Both the position numbers and the translations under genes were made by a program. This document shows, piece after piece, positions 57,140-64,000 of a DNA stretch of 64,000 nt (its first letter is position 1; every line of letters begins with the position of its first letter). The stretch lies in contig NZ_CP118632.1 of assembly GCF_028993615.1 (NCBI RefSeq), positions 1,426,001 through 1,490,000 on the forward strand, given 5' to 3'. The DNA comes from Herbaspirillum sp. WKF16 (GTDB lineage Bacteria > Pseudomonadota > Gammaproteobacteria > Burkholderiales > Burkholderiaceae_D). The notes under the pieces were generated by a model that made no database searches, was not told the origin of the DNA, and saw nothing but the letters and a program-made list of their open reading frames with translations.

Positions 57140-58816
57140 ATGCACATCATCGGTTTGCTCGCAGTCCTGATCGCCTTGCCCATCCTCGGCATCCTCGGCG
57201 CCTGGTCCGGCCTGGACGCCGCCGGCATCGACAACCTGCGCCTGCAGATGCAGACCGTGCTGCCGGCCTACCTCGCCACCTCGGGCTGGCTGGCGCTGAT
57301 GGTGACGCTGGGGGTGGTGCTGGTGGGCGGCGCAGCGGCGGTGACGATCAGCCTCTTCGAGTTCCGCGGCAAGCGCTTCCTGTCATGGGCGCTGCTGCTG
57401 CCGATGGCGATGCCGGCCTATGTGTCGGCCTATGCCTATACCGATTTCCTGCAATACGCGGGCGTCGTGCAGAGCAGCCTGCGGGCCTGGTTCCCGGGCG
57501 CGCGCTTCGACGTGCGCGGCCTGCCCGGCGCCATCTTCATGTTCGTCTTCACGCTCTATCCATACGCCTACCTGCTGGCGCGCAATGCGCTCTCCGAGCG
57601 TGGCGCGCACCTGATGGAAGCGGCGCGCATGCTGGGCACGCCGCCGGCCGAACGCATCCGGCGCGTGGCGCTGCCGCTGGCGCGCCCGGCGCTGATGGCC
57701 GGCGCCGCGCTGGCCCTGATGGAGACCCTGGCCGACTATGGCGTCTCGGCCTACTTCGGCTTGACCACTTTCACCACCGGCATCTATAAGGCCTGGGTAG
57801 TGCTGGACGACCGCATCGCCGCGGCCCAGTACGCCTCGGCCCTGCTGTTGTTCGTGGCAGCGCTGCTGTGGCTGGAGCGGCGCGAGCAGCAGCGCATGCG
57901 CTTTGCCAGTACCCGCGGCGCGCGCGTCGGCGACGGCGCCGAGGCGCGCCTGCCTGCGCTTTCCGGCGGCCGGGCGGCATGCGCTTGGCTGGTGTGCGGG
58001 CTGCCGGTGCTGCTGGGTTTTGCGCTGCCGGTGCTGATCCTGCTGCGGCTCTGGTGGGGCGAGCTGGGACGCGCCGCGTCCACCGGTTTGGACGATGTCC
58101 CGGCGGCGCTGTTCGATATCGGCCGCTATGCCGGTTGGGTGTGGAACAGTTTCCGCTTCGGCGGCATGGCGGCGCTGGCGGCCATCGCGCTGGCGTTGTC
58201 GCTGTGTTTCGCCCAGCGCGCCGGCGGCTTGTCGCGCGTGGCCGGTTGGCTGCTGCGCGTGGCCGCGCGGCTGGCGGGGATGGGCTATGCGATTCCTGGT
58301 TCGGTGATCGCCATCGGCATCCTGCTGCCGCTGGCCTGGCTGCAGGCGCTGTGGCCGGCGTCCGGCCTGGGCGTGCTGCTGACGGCCAGCTCGATCGGCG
58401 TGGTCTATGCGTATCTGGTACGCTTCACGGCGGTCGCGGTGCAGTCGGTGGAGTCCGGCTACACCCGCATCCCGGCCAGCCTGGACGAGGCGGCGCGCAC
58501 CCTGGGCAGTTCGCGCGGCGCCATTGCCTGGCGGCTGCACGCGCCGTTGTTGTGGCGTTCGCTGGCGGTGGCGGCGCTGATGGTATTCGTTGACGTGGTG
58601 AAAGAATTGCCGGCGACCTTGCTGCTGCGCCCCTTCGATACCGACACCCTGGCCGTGATCGCCCACAACCTGGCGCGCGACGAGCGTCTGGGCGAAGCGG
58701 CCCTGCCGGCGCTGTCGATCGTGGCGGTGGGGCTGCTGCCGGTGCTGCTGGTGATGCGGGCGCTGGACGGCCCGTCGCGCCGCAGGGCCTTGCAATCGGG
58801 CATACCGCCCGCATAA
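57140..58816 (+). CDS. Fe3+-type ABC transporter permease (FbpB-like), fused two-domain
   Basis: A 558-residue permease with two homologous halves of about six helices each, as in FbpB/SfuB. The first EAA loop is LMEAARMLGTPPAERIRRVAL near residue 170, and the second is LDEAARTLGSSRGAIAWRLH near residue 450. It forms an importer with the divergently encoded FbpC-like ATPase. No periplasmic binding protein gene lies in the neighbourhood, so the binding protein must be elsewhere. Substrates of this family are ferric iron, thiamine or 2-aminoethylphosphonate; iron is the commonest. Confidence 0.9.
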   Translation: MHIIGLLAVLIALPILGILGAWSGLDAAGIDNLRLQMQTVLPAYLATSGWLALMVTLGVVLVGGAAAVTISLFEFRGKRFLSWALLLPMAMPAYVSAYAYTDFLQYAGVVQSSLRAWFPGARFDVRGLPGAIFMFVFTLYPYAYLLARNALSERGAHLMEAARMLGTPPAERIRRVALPLARPALMAGAALALMETLADYGVSAYFGLTTFTTGIYKAWVVLDDRIAAAQYASALLLFVAALLWLERREQQRMRFASTRGARVGDGAEARLPALSGGRAACAWLVCGLPVLLGFALPVLILLRLWWGELGRAASTGLDDVPAALFDIGRYAGWVWNSFRFGGMAALAAIALALSLCFAQRAGGLSRVAGWLLRVAARLAGMGYAIPGSVIAIGILLPLAWLQALWPASGLGVLLTASSIGVVYAYLVRFTAVAVQSVESGYTRIPASLDEAARTLGSSRGAIAWRLHAPLLWRSLAVAALMVFVDVVKELPATLLLRPFDTDTLAVIAHNLARDERLGEAALPALSIVAVGLLPVLLVMRALDGPSRRRALQSGIPPA

Positions 58817-58869
58817 CGGCTGGACAATGCGCGGGCGATCCCGCGCGAACCGAGCATGGAGAACAGGAA

Positions 58870-60237
58870 ATGAGCCAATACGATTACGACCTTTACACCA
58901 TCGGCGGCGGTTCCGGCGGCGTGCGCGCGGCGCGCTTCGCCGGCCAGGCCGGCGCACGCGTGGGCCTGGCCGAGAAGGGCGACCTGGGCGGCACCTGCGT
59001 CAACGTAGGCTGCATTCCCAAGAAGCTGATGTCCTACAGCGCGCACTTCCACAGCGACTTCGCCGATGCCGCCGGCTACGGCTGGACGCTGGACGGCCAG
59101 CAGCGCTTCGACTGGACCACGCTGATCGCCAACAAGGATCGCGAGATCGCCCATCTGAACGATATCTACAAGCGCCTGCTGGACGGCGCCAACGTCGATC
59201 TGCATCGCGGCTTCGCCACCGTGGAGGATGCGCATACCGTCAACGTCGACGGCAAGCGCTTCACCGCCGGGCACATCCTGGTAGCCACCGGCGGTCACCC
59301 GGACAAGCCGGCGATTCCCGGCGCCGGGTTCGGCATCACCTCCGACGACTTCTTCCACCTGAAGGCGCTGCCCAAGCGCGCGGTGGTGCTGGGCGGCGGT
59401 TATATCGCGGTGGAGCTGGCTTCCATCCTCAACGGCCTGGGCAGCCAGGTGACCCTGGTCTATCGCCGCGAGCGCCTGCTGCGCACGATGGACGCCGACC
59501 TCGGCGTGTTCCTGGCCGACGAGATGGCCAAGAAGGGCATCCGGCTGGTGTTCGACGCCAACATCGAGGCGATCTCGGCGCAGGACGGCGGCGAGCAAAC
59601 CGCCAAGGACGTGCGCCTGACCAACGGCGAGACCCTGCAGGCCGAGTGCGTGCTGTTCGCCACCGGCCGCACCCCGAATACAGGCAAGCTGGGGCTGGAG
59701 CAGGCCGGCGTGACGCTGGAGAAGAACGGCGCGATCAAGGTCAACGACGATTTCGAAAGCAGCGTGCCCTCCATCCTCGCGGTGGGCGACGTCATCGACC
59801 GCGTGGCGCTGACGCCGGTCGCGCTGGCCGAGGCCATGGTGGTGGTGGCGCGCCTGTTCGGCCGCGGCGAGCGCAAGATCTCCTACCAGAACATCCCGAC
59901 GGCGGTATTCAGCCATCCCAACATCGGCACGGTCGGCCTCACCGAGGAAGAGGCGCGCAAGCAGGTCGGCGAGGTGAAGATCTTCAAGACCGATTTCAAG
60001 CCGCTCAAGAACACGCTCTCGCGCAATACCGAACGTACCTTCATGAAGCTGGTGGTGGATGCGGGCAGCGACCGCGTGCTGGGTGTGCACATGGTCGGCG
60101 GCGATGCCGGCGAAGTGATCCAGGGCTTTGCCGTGGCATTGCAATGCGGCGCCACCAAGGCGCAGTTCGACATGACCATCGGCATCCATCCGACCTCGGC
60201 CGAGGAGTTCGTGACCATGCGCACGCCGGTGGCCTGA
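58870..60237 (+). CDS. gor: glutathione-disulfide reductase
   Basis: A 455-residue flavoprotein disulfide reductase that uses NADPH to reduce oxidised glutathione in the cytoplasm. IGGGSGGVRAARFAGQAGA binds FAD, the redox pair is C43 and C48 in GGTCVNVGCIPKK, AVVLGGGYIAVELASILNGLG binds the nucleotide, and H440 in GIHPTSAEEF is the catalytic base from the partner subunit. RRERLLR after the second glycine motif supports NADPH specificity. The ATG has GGAGAACAGGAA upstream. A terminator follows, so it appears monocistronic. Confidence 0.95.
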   Translation: MSQYDYDLYTIGGGSGGVRAARFAGQAGARVGLAEKGDLGGTCVNVGCIPKKLMSYSAHFHSDFADAAGYGWTLDGQQRFDWTTLIANKDREIAHLNDIYKRLLDGANVDLHRGFATVEDAHTVNVDGKRFTAGHILVATGGHPDKPAIPGAGFGITSDDFFHLKALPKRAVVLGGGYIAVELASILNGLGSQVTLVYRRERLLRTMDADLGVFLADEMAKKGIRLVFDANIEAISAQDGGEQTAKDVRLTNGETLQAECVLFATGRTPNTGKLGLEQAGVTLEKNGAIKVNDDFESSVPSILAVGDVIDRVALTPVALAEAMVVVARLFGRGERKISYQNIPTAVFSHPNIGTVGLTEEEARKQVGEVKIFKTDFKPLKNTLSRNTERTFMKLVVDAGSDRVLGVHMVGGDAGEVIQGFAVALQCGATKAQFDMTIGIHPTSAEEFVTMRTPVA

Positions 60238-60257
60238 AGCGATTGCCGCGCAATACG

Positions 60258-60294
60258 AAAAACGGGGATGACAGATGTCGTCCCCGTTTTTTTT
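60258..60294 (+). terminator. rho-independent terminator after gor
   Basis: AACGGGGA-GAC and GTC-TCCCCGTT (about 60261-60273 and 60277-60288) pair around AGAT with one G-T pair, followed by eight T residues. A run of A before it allows limited activity on the other strand. Confidence 0.85.
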
Positions 60295-60310
60295 CATCCC
60301 CGCCGGCGCA

Positions 60311-61630
60311 TCATCGCCACAGCGCATAGCCGATGCGCAATTGCGGATGCTCCTTCTGGTTGTAGGTCAGCAGGCTCTCGCCATAGCCATAGAAATAGCT
60401 GGCCACCAGGTAGCCGGCGGTGCCCGGCAGCAGGCGCGAGAGCGGGTAGGAGACCTGGGTGTCGGCGCTGCCGTGGCTGCCGCCGCTGCCACGGCGCAGC
60501 GTGGTCGCGAGCTCCCAGCCATCGGGTTTGCCGTAGGCCAGCTTCAGGTCCATGTGGCCGCGGTAGCTGCCGATGTCGCGGTTGTCGCGCGTGGGGCCGA
60601 GGTAGGCGTAGAGCTTGGGCGAGACCGTCAGGTGGTAGTCGTTGAGGTTGCCGACGTTGAGCGTGGGCTGGACGAAATAGGTGTTCACGCTGCGCGAGTC
60701 GGCGCCATCCTTGCCGTTGGATTCATGCTCCAGGCCGGTGGCGATGCCGATGCGGCTGAACACGCCGTTGCGCAATCCCAGGTCGGGCAGGTAGTAGAAC
60801 AGGCTGGGACGATAGCTGGTGTCGCGGAACGGCGCCGATGGCGCCGACAGGTCCCACAGCGAGAATTGCGTGTAGCCGAAGTAGAGATTGTTCAACAGGC
60901 TCCGGGAACGCGGATCGTCCGGCATGAAGAGGCGGAACTTGAAGCTGAGCTGGAACTTGGCGTTGGTGTTGTTGCCGCTGTCGCCGACCTGGAAATACAT
61001 GGGCTCATGGAAGGACAGCCGCGTGCTGTTGGCCAGGATGTCTTCCGCCGCCGGCGCGCTGGCGGCGGCCGGGGCGTTGGCGCCGGGCGTGACCACCGAG
61101 GCCGAGGGCGCGATCGGCGCAGTCTTGCTGGCGGAGTCCGCCAGCGGCGCGTTGAGCAGGTCGGGCGATGCGGCCAGCGGCGGCAGGCCGGCGTCCGGGC
61201 GGACCACCGCCACCAGCACCGGCGAGGCGTCGATGCCGATGGGCTCGATGCGCACCATGCCGCGCAGGCGTTCGGGCAGCATCGCGCGGTAATGCACCTT
61301 GCGGAATTCGCCCCGTTTCAAGCTGACGCTGTCGGCGGCGCCGTCGCGCTGCAGCGCGATCTGCACCGGCGGGATCATGTCGGCCGAGGCGGCGACCGTC
61401 AGGGTCGGCGGCAGGCGGTAAGTGCCTTCGTCCTGCTCATCCTCGCTCACCAGAAGGGTGAGTTCAAGCGGCTTGCTGGCGTCGATGCGCTTGGCCGGCT
61501 GCAGCACCGAGATGCCGGCCTGGGCGGCGCCGGGCAATAGCAGGCAGAGCGATGCCGCGCGCAGCGCGCCGGCCAAAGGGAACCGCGCGCCGGGCGCATG
61601 CGGTTTGCGTGGAGTACTGAAGCGGCGCAT
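60311..61630 (-). CDS. pldA: outer-membrane phospholipase A
   Basis: A 439-residue outer-membrane phospholipase. After a long signal-like N-terminus, a periplasmic extension of about 170 residues rich in alanine/proline precedes the beta-barrel. The barrel carries the OMPLA active site H302-E-S304-N-G306. Other strands, such as HEPMYFQVGDSGNNTNAKFQLSFKFRLF and NVGNLNDYHLTVSPKLYAYLG, match the family. The enzyme degrades misplaced phospholipids in the outer leaflet and becomes active on dimerisation with calcium. E. coli OMPLA is about 290 residues, so the N-terminal part is an unusual addition. The gene is convergent with gor and seems monocistronic. Confidence 0.92.
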   Translation of the reverse strand: MRRFSTPRKPHAPGARFPLAGALRAASLCLLLPGAAQAGISVLQPAKRIDASKPLELTLLVSEDEQDEGTYRLPPTLTVAASADMIPPVQIALQRDGAADSVSLKRGEFRKVHYRAMLPERLRGMVRIEPIGIDASPVLVAVVRPDAGLPPLAASPDLLNAPLADSASKTAPIAPSASVVTPGANAPAAASAPAAEDILANSTRLSFHEPMYFQVGDSGNNTNAKFQLSFKFRLFMPDDPRSRSLLNNLYFGYTQFSLWDLSAPSAPFRDTSYRPSLFYYLPDLGLRNGVFSRIGIATGLEHESNGKDGADSRSVNTYFVQPTLNVGNLNDYHLTVSPKLYAYLGPTRDNRDIGSYRGHMDLKLAYGKPDGWELATTLRRGSGGSHGSADTQVSYPLSRLLPGTAGYLVASYFYGYGESLLTYNQKEHPQLRIGYALWR

Positions 61631-61994
61631 ATTGTCCTTGTTGAAGTTGTATGAATGGTGGCCGTTGAATCAGAAGGCGCGTCGGCGAATGGATCCGCCA
61701 TTGTTGATTCTTGTAAAGATCGGGCCTGATGCAGAGATCAAATGTCGCCGATAAAGTTGCCGGACTCGCGTCCGCACGACGCCCGCGGGCTTGTCGAAAT
61801 GTCAATCTGACAACGGGTATTCCCTGATTGTGGCAGAATGAGGCCCCCACTAAGCTTGCTTCAGCAGTGGCTGGGAATGATTTGATCTGGGGCGGTTTTC
61901 CCGTCGGGAAGGGAGAATCCAGGGGCGAGCGGGCGAGGGACCCGCACCCGGCATATCCCGACAACCGACGTTCTGATACGTACTACCAATTGCC
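61631..61994. promoter_or_regulatory. divergent intergenic region, pldA / MHYT-GGDEF-EAL gene
   Basis: No gene is evident in these 364 bases. The 61640-61830 part is AT-richer and should hold both promoters. From about 61845 the leader of the GGDEF-EAL gene becomes G/C-rich with several short stems, for example CCACT/AGTGG around 61850-61870 and GCGGG/CCCGC around 61929-61945. I could not match it to a known riboswitch. Confidence 0.35.
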
Positions 61995-64000
61995 ATGTTA
62001 AGCGCTACTTACGACCACTTGCTGGTGGTCGTCTCACTCCTGGTCGCAATCCTCGCCTCCTACACGGCGCTGGATATGGCCGAGCGCATCAATACCACCA
62101 GCGGCCAGCAGGCCGGCGCGGCCCGCATGTGGCTGGCCGGCGGCGCCGTCGCCATGGGCATCGGCATCTGGTCGATGCACTTCATCGGCATGCTGGCTTT
62201 CCGCCTGCCCATCATGCTGGGCTACGATCCCTGGATCACCGTGCTGTCGCTGGTGATCGCCATCGCCGTGTCCGGCTACGCCCTGTGGACCGTGACCCGC
62301 ACCGACCTGCCGCTGCGCCGCCTGGGCAAGAGCGCCCTGCTCATGGGCATCGGCATCGCCGGCATGCACTATACCGGCATGGCCGCCATGCGCATGAATC
62401 CCGGCATCGAGTATGACCCGCTGCTGTTCACGGCATCGGTGGCCATCGCCATCGCCGCCTCCGCCGCAGCGCTGTGGATCGCCTTCCATCTGCGCAAGAA
62501 CACCCCTTACGTGCGGGCCGCGCGCGCCGGCGCCTCGGTGGTGATGGGCGCGGCCATCGTCGGCATGCACTACACCGGCATGGCGGCCGCCAACTTCCGT
62601 TCCGATGCGATCTGCACGGCCGCGCGCGAGGGCGTCAGCCCCGGCTGGCTGGCGATCCTGATCGTGGTGGTGACGCTGGCGGTGCTGACCATCGCGCTGC
62701 TGACCTCGGTGCTGGATGCGCGGCTGGAATCGCGCACCGCCAAGCTGGCGCGTTCGCTGGCCGAAGCCAATGAAGAACTGACGCAGATGGTGCTGCACGA
62801 CCAGCTCACCAAGCTGCCCAACCGCACGCTGCTGGAAGATCGCCTGACCCAGGCCATCAACAAGGCGGCCCGCAGCAACGGCCATTTCGCGCTGATGTTC
62901 ATGGACCTGGACGGCTTCAAGGCCATCAACGATTCGCTGGGCCACCACATCGGCGACCGCCTGCTGGTCGAGGTGGCGGATCGCCTGATCTGCTCCATGC
63001 GCGCGCACGACACGGTGGCGCGCCTGGGCGGCGACGAGTTCGTGATCCTGGTGGAACTGGCCCGGCCCGACGACGCCATGCCGGTCGCCGAGAAGCTGGT
63101 GGAGGTGGTGGGCCAGCCCTTCACCGTCGAAAAGCACGAACTGCGCGTCTCGGCCAGCGTCGGCATCGCCATCTACCCGGACGACGGCAGCACCCGCCAC
63201 GACCTGGTGATCAACGCCGACGCCGCGATGTACCACACCAAGCGCAGCGGCCGCAACGGCTACAACTTCTTCGAGCCGTCCATGAACGCCAACGCGCACA
63301 ACCAGCTTCAATGGCTGCAGGACCTGCGCGTGGCGCTGGAGCGCAAGCAGTTCAGGCTGGTCTACCAGCCCAAGTTCCGTTCGCCCGACGGCCCGGTGAT
63401 CGGCGCCGAGGCGCTGCTGCGCTGGCAGCATCCGGTGCATGGCGTGGTCGGCCCGGATGAATTCATCGGACTGGCCGAGCGCTCCGGCCTGATCATCCCG
63501 ATCGGCGCCTGGGTGCTGGACGAAGCCTGTCGCCAGATGCGCGAGTGGATGGCGCTGGGCTACAGCAACTGGAAGATCGCGGTGAATTTGTCGGCATTGC
63601 AGTTCGCCGATCCCAACCTGCTGGAGCTGGTGCGCGGCACGCTGGAGAAGCATCAGTTGCCGCCGCGTTGCCTGACGCTGGAAGTGACCGAGTCGACCGC
63701 CATGCACGACACCGCGGCCAGCATGCAGACGCTGGAGAAGATCGCCGAGCTGGGCGTGGATATCTCGATCGACGATTTCGGCACCGGCTATTCCAGCCTG
63801 CTGTACCTCAAGCGGCTGCCGGCCAACGAACTCAAGATCGACCGCGGTTTCGTGCGCGACCTCTCGGCCGGCACCGAGGACGCGGCTATCGTCTCGGCCA
63901 TCGTGGCGCTGGGCCGCACGCTCAATCTGCGCATCGTGGCAGAGGGGGTGGAGACGCAACTGCAGCAGGACTTCCTCACCTCGGTGGGCTGCGATGCATT
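61995..64000 (+). CDS. MHYT-GGDEF-EAL membrane protein, incomplete at the window end
   Basis: The 668 visible residues show the N-terminal MHYT sensor with seven helices and repeated MHYTGM/MHFIGM motifs (WSMHFIGMLAF, GMHYTGMAAMRMN, GMHYTGMAAANF), thought to bind copper or a gas. Next come a GGDEF domain with RLGGDEFVIL (intact active-site motif) and an EAL domain with GAEALLRWQH and DDFGTGYSSLLYLK (intact). The protein can in principle make and break cyclic di-GMP in response to the membrane sensor. It is the typical YkuI/CdgJ-like architecture in proteobacteria. The end of the gene lies beyond the window. Confidence 0.93.
   Translation, partial: MLSATYDHLLVVVSLLVAILASYTALDMAERINTTSGQQAGAARMWLAGGAVAMGIGIWSMHFIGMLAFRLPIMLGYDPWITVLSLVIAIAVSGYALWTVTRTDLPLRRLGKSALLMGIGIAGMHYTGMAAMRMNPGIEYDPLLFTASVAIAIAASAAALWIAFHLRKNTPYVRAARAGASVVMGAAIVGMHYTGMAAANFRSDAICTAAREGVSPGWLAILIVVVTLAVLTIALLTSVLDARLESRTAKLARSLAEANEELTQMVLHDQLTKLPNRTLLEDRLTQAINKAARSNGHFALMFMDLDGFKAINDSLGHHIGDRLLVEVADRLICSMRAHDTVARLGGDEFVILVELARPDDAMPVAEKLVEVVGQPFTVEKHELRVSASVGIAIYPDDGSTRHDLVINADAAMYHTKRSGRNGYNFFEPSMNANAHNQLQWLQDLRVALERKQFRLVYQPKFRSPDGPVIGAEALLRWQHPVHGVVGPDEFIGLAERSGLIIPIGAWVLDEACRQMREWMALGYSNWKIAVNLSALQFADPNLLELVRGTLEKHQLPPRCLTLEVTESTAMHDTAASMQTLEKIAELGVDISIDDFGTGYSSLLYLKRLPANELKIDRGFVRDLSAGTEDAAIVSAIVALGRTLNLRIVAEGVETQLQQDFLTSVGCDA

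Noticed and set aside
61845..61994. A cyclic di-GMP riboswitch ahead of the MHYT-GGDEF-EAL gene
   Set aside because: The leader is structured and GC-rich, but I could not find the conserved core of the known c-di-GMP riboswitch classes.

Overview
The window is a continuous piece of a GC-rich chromosome carrying dense, mostly house-keeping and catabolic genes. The protein families, the many LysR and FCD-type GntR regulators, the class A beta-lactamase/AmpR pair, tripartite tricarboxylate (TTT) transporter and gluconate dehydrogenase genes suggest a betaproteobacterium of the Burkholderiales, most likely Oxalobacteraceae and Herbaspirillum-like. This placement is inferred from gene content and style; no search was run. 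No rRNA, tRNA, CRISPR array, insertion sequence or prophage was seen.

Layout. 1-3 kb: end of a hydratase gene, a LysE exporter, and a class A beta-lactamase divergent from ampR, followed by a 47-codon small gene with its own terminator. 3.6-7 kb: a LysR regulator divergent from a ureohydrolase, a RidA protein and an orphan amino-acid binding protein. 7-10.6 kb: an MmgE/PrpD protein, an M48 protease and a YjgN-like membrane protein. 10.9-17.7 kb: dienelactone hydrolase, the three-subunit gluconate-2-dehydrogenase type operon (Tat subunit 3, FAD subunit, tri-haem cytochrome c), and a phosphoethanolamine-transferase-like membrane sulfatase. 17.8-31.8 kb: a sugar-acid catabolic island. On the minus strand lie an IlvD/Edd dehydratase, a 2-hydroxyacid dehydrogenase and a complete sugar ABC transporter; on the plus strand lie a TctC-TctB-TctA transporter, an Ldh-family dehydrogenase and an FCD GntR regulator. 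The divergent 982-bp gap holds two GntR/FadR-type palindromes.

31.8-43.5 kb: GFA protein, NlpC/P60 lipoprotein, acetylornithine transaminase (argD), an iron-sulfur flavoreductase, an epimerase-like protein, a nitrate/sulfonate-type ABC transporter with two binding proteins, a Na+/H+ antiporter and an aldo-keto reductase. 43.5-49.8 kb: a REP-like inverted pair, an oxalate/formate-type MFS transporter with a GntR regulator, a FadR-like regulator, an SDR and a NarL-type two-component system. 50-53.7 kb: a cyanate operon (cynABD-like transporter and cyanase). 53.8-64 kb: a TAXI-type binding protein, a small gene pair behind a LexA-like dyad, divergent iron-type ABC genes, glutathione reductase, phospholipase A and an MHYT-GGDEF-EAL protein that runs off the end.

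The most interesting signal lies upstream of argD. A promoter-like sequence, a 22-codon open frame with three consecutive arginine codons, a hairpin, a complementary antiterminator and a strong U8 terminator together form what looks like a complete arginine-sensing ribosome-mediated attenuator. Second is the 48-bp nested dyad containing a CTGT-N8-ACAG LexA-like box ahead of two overlapping small genes. Third is the NarL-type two-component system next to the cyanate operon, with an 18-bp palindrome in between.
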